DNA of 64,000 nucleotides from Mucilaginibacter defluvii (lineage in GTDB: Bacteria > Bacteroidota > Bacteroidia > Sphingobacteriales > Sphingobacteriaceae): NCBI RefSeq assembly GCF_039543225.1, contig NZ_BAABJI010000002.1, positions 1,178,001-1,242,000 of the forward strand, in the 5' to 3' direction. How positions within the stretch are numbered: the first letter of the stretch is position 1; each line of letters starts with the position of its first letter. A program made the translations under genes and the position numbers. Under the pieces are notes generated by a model. That model was not told the DNA's origin and ran no database searches. It worked only from the letters and a program-made list of their open reading frames with translations. Below, in pieces: positions 33,823 through 42,230 of the stretch.

Positions 33823-35190
33823 ATGGCGAAAATATTACTGGTTGAGGACGATACTACATTTTCACAAATACTACAAGGCTTTTTACCAAGAAATGGCCAT
33901 GAGGTTGTTGCTGTAAATAATATCAAGAATGCTTTAACGCAGCTGGATGATCAAGCTTTTGATCTGTTACTGCTTGATTACCGTTTACCCGATGGTACCG
34001 GGCTTGAAGTGATGGCCCATGCGCATGATAAGGGATTAAAAATTCCGGCCGTAATGATGACCAGCTTTAACGATGTGCGTACGGCTGTGAAAGCCATACA
34101 AATGGGCGCGGCCGATTATATCACCAAACCCGTTAATCCGGATGAATTGCTGATGATCTTGAAATCAGCATTAAATGTTAAAACAGAGGAAAAGGCAACG
34201 CCTGTTAAAACAACCAAACCGGCAGAAGCCGGCACTACCAGCTATCCCGGATTTATAAAGGGCACAAGCGCCGAATCAGATAAACTTTACGAATACATCG
34301 ACCTGGTTGCGCCTACCGATATGTCGGTAGTAATACAGGGTGAAAGCGGTACCGGTAAGGAACATGCCGCGCGTTTTATACATGAACGCAGTAAACGTGC
34401 GGATAAACCATTTATAGCGATTGATTGCGGGGCGCTATCAAAAGATCTGGCGGCAAGCGAATTGTTCGGTCATATAAAAGGCTCTTTTACCGGTGCTTTG
34501 ACTGATAAGAAAGGCTTGTTTGAAGTGGCCGATGGCGGTACACTGTTTATGGATGAAATTGGCAATCTGAGTTATGATGTGCAGGTAAAATTGCTGCGAG
34601 CCTTGCAGGAGAACACCATACAGCCACTGGGCAGCACTAAACAGATCAAGGTTGATGTGCGTATCATCGCCGCTACTAATGACGACCTGCTGAGCAGCGT
34701 AAGCAATGGTGATTTCCGCCAGGATCTGTATCACCGTATAAATGAATTCAAGATACAGATACCTGCCCTGCGCGAGCGCGGCCGAGATCTGCAATTATTC
34801 ATCAACCATTTTATTACGATATCTAATCAGGAACTTGAACGTAATGTTAAAAGCATATCGCCGGAAGCGATGGAACTGCTTAACCGTTACGACTGGCCGG
34901 GTAACCTGCGCGAACTGAAAAACGTGATCAAGCGCATGGTATTACTAACCCGCGGAGAGGAAGCCGGTGCAGAATCGTTACCTGATGAAATGAGCAATTA
35001 CATTACGCATCTACCGGTAACGCCGCCTGCTGATGCCGACCTGAAAGCATTGAATGAGGCTAACGAAAAAGCCGTTATACAGCAAACTTTGCAAAAAGTA
35101 AAGTACAATAAATCAAAGGCAGCAAAGTTGTTGAACATTGATCGTAAAACGCTTTATGCAAAAATTGAGCGCTACGGCCTCGATTCTTAA
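33823..35190 (+). CDS. Sigma-54-dependent response regulator, NtrC family
   Basis: A 455-residue activator of sigma-54 promoters. The receiver domain (residues 1-120) has the phospho-acceptor Asp in LLLLDYRLPDG and Lys in YITKPVNP. The AAA+ domain has Walker A GESGTGKEH, the sigma-54 contact loop as GSFTGA (the usual GAFTGA has Ala instead of Ser), Walker B LFMDEIGNL and the Arg finger in DLYHRINEF. The C-terminal Fis-type helix-turn-helix is NKSKAAKLLNIDRKTLY. The kinase partner may be the hybrid kinase that converges on it, sharing a TTAA. Confidence 0.95.
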   Translation: MAKILLVEDDTTFSQILQGFLPRNGHEVVAVNNIKNALTQLDDQAFDLLLLDYRLPDGTGLEVMAHAHDKGLKIPAVMMTSFNDVRTAVKAIQMGAADYITKPVNPDELLMILKSALNVKTEEKATPVKTTKPAEAGTTSYPGFIKGTSAESDKLYEYIDLVAPTDMSVVIQGESGTGKEHAARFIHERSKRADKPFIAIDCGALSKDLAASELFGHIKGSFTGALTDKKGLFEVADGGTLFMDEIGNLSYDVQVKLLRALQENTIQPLGSTKQIKVDVRIIAATNDDLLSSVSNGDFRQDLYHRINEFKIQIPALRERGRDLQLFINHFITISNQELERNVKSISPEAMELLNRYDWPGNLRELKNVIKRMVLLTRGEEAGAESLPDEMSNYITHLPVTPPADADLKALNEANEKAVIQQTLQKVKYNKSKAAKLLNIDRKTLYAKIERYGLDS

Positions 35191-37682
35191 ACTTCGGCGT
35201 TGTGTAAATAATCGCGGCGTATTTGCTCCCTAACCTGCTGCAAGCGGATGATCAAGGCCAGCAACCTGTTGGTGTGCGCATTAGTAAGCGTATCCGCTTT
35301 ATTTAGCTCAAGCTCAGCTGAACGAAGATCAGCGGCCAGGTTTTTAACACCAATTTGCGCCGTACGGCCGGCCATACGGTGTACGGTTATCGCTATTTCT
35401 TCCAGCGCTTCGTCGGTATAGTTTTCGAGCAAACGCTTCAGGCTGTTAATATCATTCAAAGTGTCTTCTGTAAACAGCTCGAGTATTCGCGCCAATTGCT
35501 CTTTGTCACCAAAAGTCATTTTCTCGAGGTTACTAATGTCGATGGTCTCTAGGGCTATAACCGGCTCTTCATCCAGGTCGAGTATCTCAATAAGTTCGTG
35601 CTCTTTAAACGGCTTTTTAAGTATTCCGTTAAATCCGGCAGCTAAAATACTCTCCCGCTCCTGCGGGATAACCTGCGCCGTAAGTGCGAAAAGGTGTACC
35701 TCATGAGGCAATTTTTGGCGCAGCAGCTTACAAAGTTCAATACCGCTCATGCCGGGCATGCGTATATCCATCAGGATGTATTTTACATCGCTGGTCCAGT
35801 TGGCGTCGAGTACCTGCTGCGCCGAATTGAAACTACGGTGGCTGATGTTATGTTTAGTAAGCATCAATGAACACATTTCGAGGATAAAATTATCATCGTC
35901 AACTATCCACACCATATCTGTTCCGGTATTAAGCAAGGCTGGCGTATGATGCTGATGCTGTTTCTCGGGCGCTGCTACAATCGGATAGCTTAAATGAAAT
36001 ATAAAGCTTGACCCTTTTCCTAACTTACTGTTCACTTGTATATTTCCACCCTGTGCTTCAACTAATTGTTTACTTATGGTCAGGCCCAGCCCGGTGCCAA
36101 TCTGCGTTCGGTTATTATCAGCCTGCTCAAATTCGTTAAATATTTTTTGCAGGTCTGCCTGAGCCATACCCATACCGGTATCATCCACCCTGAAGGTGAA
36201 ATTGGCACGCTCGCTATGCCTGGCGCAACTTACTATTAATTGTACTGATCCTTGCTCTGTAAACTTTATGGCATTGCCTAACAAATTATATAATACCTGC
36301 TTAAGCCTGAAAGCATCTCCATTGACATATATCTCCGCAGCAAAGTTGGCTTTTAGTTCGAGTTTAAGCTGCTTTTTTTCGGCCTGAAAACGTACTACCG
36401 ATGCTACCTCATTCAATACTTCCAGCATATCAAAGGCAGCATTGGTAAAAGTGAACTTACCTGATATGATACGGTTATAATCCAGCACTTCGTCTACAAT
36501 CTGCATCAGGTGGCCGGAGGATTGATAGATAGCCTCAATATGGTTACGGCGCGGGTGCTCCTGCTGACGAATTAATTCAGCATAACCAATGATGGATTGC
36601 AGCGGCGTTCGTATCTCATGGCTCATGTTTGATAAAAAGCGCTGCTTAGCCATGCTATGGTATTCGGCTGTCTCCTTGGCCTCTTCCAGCTCCTTACGGT
36701 AGCGGTTGCTTCGCGATATATCGATCAGGATCAATGCCACCAGAATTAGCGTGATCAGGAAGAAACCGAGTATGATCAGGCTGATCTTTTTAACGCTGGT
36801 ATTAACTACCGTTTTAGCATGGGCGTTGTTGTACTCTATTTGCGATACAACCTCATTTTCAACCTGCTTAAGTATTGATAGTATTTGTGTAATGATTTTT
36901 GTATTGGCCTTGGCCAGCACTACTTCCTGATTAATGAACTGGGCACTTTTACGCAGTTGGTTCTTCTCAATACGGGCAACAGCCTGCGTCATGCTTTCCA
37001 TGATGCTGTCCTTAATAGCCTGGGCTACGGTATCCTTTTCGATGTTGAGCTGCTCGCTAACCACCTTATAAGCCGTATCGGCAGGCTTTTTCTTTTTACC
37101 AAACAGCTTTCCAAAAAATCCGCGCCTGTCCTCATTATTCTGCGGGTAAACAATGGTGGTCGATACCTTCTTTTCGGTGGTAACAGCTGCGCTGTCTGCC
37201 CGGGCGTTTTTGTCGACCAAATCATTCAACACTTCTACCTGGGCCGAAAACAGTTTATTATTAACCAGCTTTTCGCGCACCTGCAAATAGTTCATAAACA
37301 GCTTATCGCGCTCGCGTAACAGCTTACGTAGAGATTTTAATCGCCATAGCTGAACCCTGTCATTCTGGTAATAGCCCTGTAACGTATCAATAGACCGGTT
37401 GATGCGGCGTGTCTCTTTAAAAAAGCTATCGTGCTCGCCACCGTTACGCAATACCTGCATGCGCTGCATCTGATCGAGCTGTGCCACGCGGCGCGAAAGA
37501 TCGTTTACAATACGCAGTTTATTGTTAGGGGTAGATATATTTTCAACCGCCGCCAGCATTTCGCTAAACGCGCCACGGCTAACGTTCCATGCCAAAAAAA
37601 GGGCGACGCATGCCAGTATAAAGGCAAATACAACCTTACCCTTTATTGAGCGCATAAAACGTTTCCACTGGTTATCAGCCAT
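35187..37682 (-). CDS. Tripartite hybrid histidine kinase (HisKA-HATPase-REC-HPt)
   Basis: An 831-residue inner-membrane sensor. Two N-terminal transmembrane helices flank a large extracytoplasmic helical region with no recognised ligand fold. Then follow HisKA (phospho-His in SNMSHEIRTPLQSII), HATPase (NLLGNAIKFTEQG; DDTGMGM; GTGLGLTISK), a receiver (Asp in ILMDIRMPGMSG; Lys in ILKKPFKE) and a C-terminal HPt domain with the phosphotransfer His in ITVHRMAGRTAQIG. It should run an internal phosphorelay and pass phosphate from the HPt to a separate regulator, possibly the convergent sigma-54 activator. Confidence 0.92.
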   Translation of the reverse strand: MADNQWKRFMRSIKGKVVFAFILACVALFLAWNVSRGAFSEMLAAVENISTPNNKLRIVNDLSRRVAQLDQMQRMQVLRNGGEHDSFFKETRRINRSIDTLQGYYQNDRVQLWRLKSLRKLLRERDKLFMNYLQVREKLVNNKLFSAQVEVLNDLVDKNARADSAAVTTEKKVSTTIVYPQNNEDRRGFFGKLFGKKKKPADTAYKVVSEQLNIEKDTVAQAIKDSIMESMTQAVARIEKNQLRKSAQFINQEVVLAKANTKIITQILSILKQVENEVVSQIEYNNAHAKTVVNTSVKKISLIILGFFLITLILVALILIDISRSNRYRKELEEAKETAEYHSMAKQRFLSNMSHEIRTPLQSIIGYAELIRQQEHPRRNHIEAIYQSSGHLMQIVDEVLDYNRIISGKFTFTNAAFDMLEVLNEVASVVRFQAEKKQLKLELKANFAAEIYVNGDAFRLKQVLYNLLGNAIKFTEQGSVQLIVSCARHSERANFTFRVDDTGMGMAQADLQKIFNEFEQADNNRTQIGTGLGLTISKQLVEAQGGNIQVNSKLGKGSSFIFHLSYPIVAAPEKQHQHHTPALLNTGTDMVWIVDDDNFILEMCSLMLTKHNISHRSFNSAQQVLDANWTSDVKYILMDIRMPGMSGIELCKLLRQKLPHEVHLFALTAQVIPQERESILAAGFNGILKKPFKEHELIEILDLDEEPVIALETIDISNLEKMTFGDKEQLARILELFTEDTLNDINSLKRLLENYTDEALEEIAITVHRMAGRTAQIGVKNLAADLRSAELELNKADTLTNAHTNRLLALIIRLQQVREQIRRDYLHNAEV

Positions 37683-37898
37683 TCACTTATCGGAGAAATT
37701 GAAAAACTATTATAACGTAAAACACAGCGCTTTTTGTTTATTACTTATAATTAAGCGGCATGTGCAGATAGCTAAAAAACTATCAATGCTTATAAATGTT
37801 TGCATTGCCAATTATCACTTATATCTAAGCAAAAAGCAAATGTTAACATTGCGCTGGAAAATTATTTGCTTACTTTGAAACCGCAAAAGCGATTGTAA

Positions 37899-38495
37899 AT
37901 GTATTGGTACGAAGAAGACGTTAAGCAGTTAGAAAAAAGGAGCCAGCAACTTACCTATGAGCCCGAAACATTATTTTACGGCAGCTCGTCCATAAGGTTA
38001 TGGGAAACGCTGTATAGTGATTTTGCTGACCTTAAACCCGTCAACCTGGGCTTTGGCGGCTCCACACTGGCGGCCTGCGTGTGGTTTTTTAAGCGCATAA
38101 TGCTTACCTATAACCCGAAAAGGTTGGTTGTTTACGCCGGTGATAACGACCTGGGCGACGGGCGTACGCCGGAAGAGGTTTTCATATTTTTCAAGCAGCT
38201 TATGGTTGAAGTTAACCGGCGCTTTGGTAATATCCAATGTTATTATATATCGCTTAAGCCAAGCATTAACCGGCGAAACATCATCGACAGGTTTAAGTAT
38301 ACCAACAATTTAATTGAGACAGAAATAGTTAAAAGCAGCGATAACTGGCATTTTATCAATATATTTAGCCATATGGTTGATGCAGGCGACTATCCAAAGG
38401 GCAGGTATTTTGTTAACGACGGATTGCACCTGAGCAAGGAAGGTTATGAACTGTGGAAACAGGTGGTGGCCGAACAGTTGTATCGTCATCATTAA
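37899..38495 (+). CDS. SGNH/GDSL hydrolase
   Basis: A 198-residue hydrolase. Block I is the catalytic Ser in YGSSSIRLWETL, block II the Gly in NLGFGGSTLAAC, block III the Asn in VVYAGDNDLGDGR, and block V Asp and His in VNDGLHLSKEGY. It probably removes acetyl or other ester groups, and the substrate is unknown. No signal peptide is seen. It diverges from the hybrid kinase gene and is followed by a second esterase gene 65 bp downstream. Confidence 0.9.
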   Translation: MYWYEEDVKQLEKRSQQLTYEPETLFYGSSSIRLWETLYSDFADLKPVNLGFGGSTLAACVWFFKRIMLTYNPKRLVVYAGDNDLGDGRTPEEVFIFFKQLMVEVNRRFGNIQCYYISLKPSINRRNIIDRFKYTNNLIETEIVKSSDNWHFINIFSHMVDAGDYPKGRYFVNDGLHLSKEGYELWKQVVAEQLYRHH

Positions 38496-38560
38496 TTATT
38501 TGTTCACAGTTAAGTAACATGCGCTACTGATATTCACCACCAAAAAGCTATGCCTCCTCA

Positions 38561-39289
38561 ATGAACAGGGAATATCATAAATGGTATAGTACCCATTTGC
38601 AACGCAACATGGAGCTTTTGGTGTTTGGGCACAGCGGGCGGGCCGTCCTTTTCTTTCCTACACGTATGGCACGGTTCTATGATTATGAGAATTGGGGAAT
38701 AATCGAAGTATTGCGCGACCAGCTTGATAATGGGCAATTACAGGTATACTGTGTGGATAGCATAGACGCCGAAAGCTTTTACAATCAATCCACCCATCCT
38801 TCTGCACGCATAATCAGGCATCTGCAGTATGAGGATTACATACTGGAAGAGGTGCTGCCCTTCATTCGCTCAAAAAACAATACCGATGTAATGGAGGTAG
38901 CCGGTTGCAGTATGGGCGCATTCCATGCGGCAAACATCGCGCTTAAACACCCTGCATTGTTTAACAAAGTGATATGCATGAGCGGGCGGTACGACCTCAC
39001 GCGCAATATCAACGACTTTAAGGACCTGTTCGATGGTTATCGCGACGATAATATTTATTACAACTCGCCCCTGCAGTTTATGGGCAACATGCAACAAGGC
39101 GATCTGCTCGATAGCATACGGACTTCACAGTACATATTTGCTATAGGTGAAACAGATCCCTTTTTAGCCAACAACTATGAGTTTAGCCAGCTTTTGTGGG
39201 ATAAGGGCATACCTAATAACCTATACATTTGGGATAACTATGCGCATCGCCCCCGTTACTGGCGGCAAATGGTGCAACTGTACCTTTAA
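38561..39289 (+). CDS. Alpha/beta hydrolase, esterase D-like
   Basis: A 242-residue putative esterase of the PF00756 type, with the nucleophile elbow GCSMGAFHAANIAL (Ser in GxSxG) and a C-terminal His in NYAHRPRYW. The middle holds NNTDVMEVA and FNKVICMSGRYDL, with the predicted acid in IGETDPFL. It has no signal peptide. It converges on the 939-residue outer-membrane protein gene with a 4-bp TTAA overlap of stop codons. Confidence 0.88.
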   Translation: MNREYHKWYSTHLQRNMELLVFGHSGRAVLFFPTRMARFYDYENWGIIEVLRDQLDNGQLQVYCVDSIDAESFYNQSTHPSARIIRHLQYEDYILEEVLPFIRSKNNTDVMEVAGCSMGAFHAANIALKHPALFNKVICMSGRYDLTRNINDFKDLFDGYRDDNIYYNSPLQFMGNMQQGDLLDSIRTSQYIFAIGETDPFLANNYEFSQLLWDKGIPNNLYIWDNYAHRPRYWRQMVQLYL

Positions 39290-42105
39290 AAAATACTCAC
39301 CGGCAACACAATCTCAAATCTATCCCGCCCGGTGCCGCCAAACAGGTCAGGATCAAGCAAACGGCTATATCTTAAACCGAATGAGATGGATGTTTCATTA
39401 AAAACCTTGGTATCAAAAAATACTGCTCCGCCTACACTTCTAAAGTTCGCTTTAAATTTATTACCGGTATTGTAAAAGTCTGACGCGCGGGTATACTCAT
39501 AAAACGCGTTGCCCCTAACCCGCATCAGGTAGATGGTGTTGGCCACGCCCGCGTCCGGGTAAGCGATTGGAAAATGATAATTGGCACCAAGCTTATCCAT
39601 ACGGTACAGGTTTTCAACCGAGTATCCTTTTGAAAATGGAAAATTGTTTGAAAAGCTCACTTGGTTATCTAACCCATGCTCCTGATGGGCTGCATTAATA
39701 ACCAAACTGTGATTTGGCCATAAGCCCGGTAAATAAAACGTACCGGAAGCGAGGTACTGATGCGCCGATAGGCTCAAACCGTTTTTATAAATAAACGTAA
39801 ACGACTGCCCCCAGCGCGGGTTGATATGCTGCCTTGCCTGTTGAATGCGCGTTGAGAATGACAGGTAACTGTTTAGGTAAGTAAAATGCCTGTTGAATGC
39901 TTCAAAGCCGTCCTGGTAATTGGTTTGGGCGTAATATACATCGGTACCTACATTTAAGCCTGTAATTTTTTTGCCCCGGGTAAAGTTAAAAGGTAATTGC
40001 AAGCCGCCGTGTAAATTAAATTCGTTCCAGTAAATATCGCTGCCGCGATATATGCGCCGTCGTTCATAAATATAATCGGCACCGGCAGAGAGATACGGGA
40101 AAAGCGCACCGTAAATTAAATCAAAACCGGCTTGTTTATAGCCTTCGTTACGGTTGTAGTTAAAGTAAATGTTCGACTCAAACGTGTTCAATATATTCTG
40201 CCCGGCTATCGATATGCGATAATCGGGATCGCTGATCTCCGGTATCAAACTATGAAAGTTGAACAGGTTATAGCCTTTCTTATATTTAGTGACTGGATAA
40301 CTGTATACCGTATCGTCAACCCCAATTAAGCCTGATGCTGTATTTTTATCAAGCGATGAAACCCGGTAATCTGGCAAACCGCCCGGTAAATTCTCAGCGT
40401 TGACGGGCTCCCATTGTATATCGCGTTTATCAGCCTGTGTTATTCGATAGCCACTGGCCGTAAAACCCACCCAGGCTAATTTATTGGTTGACACAGCCGG
40501 TTGGTAGCTGCCAATAGTTTTAAGATCACTGCGCAGCTTAAACAACTTTTTATCATTAATTGCAAGGGCGAACAACGCATCGTTATTACCTGATGTGCCG
40601 GTAAAGTATACCGTATCATGCCTAACGTTAATGTACCCAATTGGCTGATAGCTGAATGGCAATAAGCTTTGCTGTACACCATCAACCGTGTTTATCTTAA
40701 CTATACCCATCTCCCCTTTAGCGTTACGAACAGCGGAGATGACATCACTGCCATGGAATTTAGGATAAGTATAAAACAACCGGGCATTGTTTGGAAGATC
40801 CGAAATAAGCTTGCCTGTCTGTGCATCCAGTATATGCAGTGCCGCCTTGCCATCAGGGTTGACCTGCACCGCTACAATACGCTTGCCATCGGCACTAAAT
40901 GATGGCGAAAAGTACTTGGTTTTGCTGGTAATGGTACGTTCGTGCCCGCTGCTAACATCAACAACACGCAGTTCGTGGTAATTGCGGTAACCCCAGCGTA
41001 AATCACGCCGGTAGGCGGCATACACTATTTTACCGTTGGCATAATCGAAATATCTGTCCTGCGAAATTGCCCGTGTGGTTATCTTGCGCTCCTTATCGCC
41101 CGAAAGGATAAAAAATGCAGCTATGTTATTGTAAGGGCTTTTCAGATAAATGATGGTACTATCATTAACAAAAGCCGGAAACTCTTCATCAGCAATAAAA
41201 TGTTTAGCCGTTTTTTGCGGAGCAGCATCATTAAACTGCTGCTTAAAGTAATTCAAAGCTTCGGTACGGAAGGTGGAAAATTTTATTCCCGCGTGCTTTT
41301 TAACACTGTTTTGAAACGGATAGAACAAACGGTTATAAGCCGCTGCATCATGGGTAACGTCTCGCCAAAACGTGTCGCCATACTTTTCGCGTCCGTATGC
41401 AACCATCATATAGCCTAAAGGATAATGGTTGGGCACATAATCAACATATGATCCGTTGCGCAACTTCATCCAGTTATAAACCTTACCGGCAGCCCACAAC
41501 CCGCGAAAGCCATTGTAAAAATAAGGCAAACGCCCCCGGCCTTGCGCACTAACCAGGGTTTCGTTGTAAACGGCATCGCCCTCAAAAAACCAGTTTGGCA
41601 CGCTTAAGGCATTGCCGAAGGCCTGCCCACCCTCGCCAAACAACAACTTTAAAACATGCGATAAGCCTACGTTAAAGTTATTATACTGCTGAACATGCCT
41701 AAACTCATGAACAGCAAGCATTTCTGACCATGATATGCTGCCTAATTCAAAGCTATTTTGTTGTGGTGTAAGGTAAAATTCACTGCGAAATGGCGCCAGG
41801 CCTACATAGCCATTGCTCTCGGTAGTCTGGTTTTGTAATACGATGTTAATCTGTTTTTGTTTGGAGCCGATGGATGGCTTTACTACGTTGTTTATTCGAT
41901 TAATCAGCACGGTAACGCGCAGGCCGGTGCTATCCATCCCGGCAGGAAATATCACCCGTGCGGCGGGGGTGTTAAACTGTTTCCATTGCAGGCTTGGTGG
42001 GTTGCCCCCGAACGTTTGCGCGTCGGCATTTTTAAAAAACGCCAGCAGAAACAGACTCAAAACAATAGCGGGCAGATTTTTAGTAAGATAGCCTTTATAA
42101 TTCAT
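39286..42105 (-). CDS. Large outer-membrane protein: HExxH peptidase-like, propeller and barrel
   Basis: A 939-residue exported protein. After the signal peptide (ends ADA) there is a metallopeptidase-like domain with zinc motif HEFRH (VHEFRHVQQYNNF) and a downstream Glu in NWFFEGDAVYNE, a gluzincin pattern of the peptidase MA type. About residues 320-590 form a TolB-like beta-propeller (YFSPSFSADGKRIVAVQVNPDGK in part; repeated sheets). The rest resembles an outer-membrane beta barrel ending in VLPVSIF. Whether the peptidase is active is unknown. It may be a secreted or cell-surface protease. Confidence 0.85.
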   Translation of the reverse strand: MNYKGYLTKNLPAIVLSLFLLAFFKNADAQTFGGNPPSLQWKQFNTPAARVIFPAGMDSTGLRVTVLINRINNVVKPSIGSKQKQINIVLQNQTTESNGYVGLAPFRSEFYLTPQQNSFELGSISWSEMLAVHEFRHVQQYNNFNVGLSHVLKLLFGEGGQAFGNALSVPNWFFEGDAVYNETLVSAQGRGRLPYFYNGFRGLWAAGKVYNWMKLRNGSYVDYVPNHYPLGYMMVAYGREKYGDTFWRDVTHDAAAYNRLFYPFQNSVKKHAGIKFSTFRTEALNYFKQQFNDAAPQKTAKHFIADEEFPAFVNDSTIIYLKSPYNNIAAFFILSGDKERKITTRAISQDRYFDYANGKIVYAAYRRDLRWGYRNYHELRVVDVSSGHERTITSKTKYFSPSFSADGKRIVAVQVNPDGKAALHILDAQTGKLISDLPNNARLFYTYPKFHGSDVISAVRNAKGEMGIVKINTVDGVQQSLLPFSYQPIGYINVRHDTVYFTGTSGNNDALFALAINDKKLFKLRSDLKTIGSYQPAVSTNKLAWVGFTASGYRITQADKRDIQWEPVNAENLPGGLPDYRVSSLDKNTASGLIGVDDTVYSYPVTKYKKGYNLFNFHSLIPEISDPDYRISIAGQNILNTFESNIYFNYNRNEGYKQAGFDLIYGALFPYLSAGADYIYERRRIYRGSDIYWNEFNLHGGLQLPFNFTRGKKITGLNVGTDVYYAQTNYQDGFEAFNRHFTYLNSYLSFSTRIQQARQHINPRWGQSFTFIYKNGLSLSAHQYLASGTFYLPGLWPNHSLVINAAHQEHGLDNQVSFSNNFPFSKGYSVENLYRMDKLGANYHFPIAYPDAGVANTIYLMRVRGNAFYEYTRASDFYNTGNKFKANFRSVGGAVFFDTKVFNETSISFGLRYSRLLDPDLFGGTGRDRFEIVLPVSIF

Positions 42106-42143
42106 TTAAATGCCTGCCCATTCGTAGTAAATAACCGGGTGAA

Positions 42144-42151
42144 CAAAAATA
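42144..42151 (-). promoter_or_regulatory. -7 box TATTTTTG upstream of the large outer-membrane protein gene
   Basis: Perfect TAnnTTTG match 38 nt before the ATG at 42105; -33 region not clear. Confidence 0.35.
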
Positions 42152-42215
42152 TAAATATTACGCAACTGAATTGAGAATTAGAGATTAAAAAGACATTAGG
42201 CCTGTTAAATCTTGC

Positions 42216-42223
42216 TACATTTG
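42216..42223 (+). promoter_or_regulatory. -7 box TACATTTG, 7 nt before hscA
   Basis: Perfect TAnnTTTG match that ends seven bases before the ATG at 42231. Confidence 0.5.
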
Positions 42224-42230
42224 CCCCGTT

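Noticed and set aside
42165..42185. Partial resemblance to the 41-bp repeat
   Set aside because: Only a short CTGAATT...GAATTAGAG similarity, without the conserved ends; may be chance.
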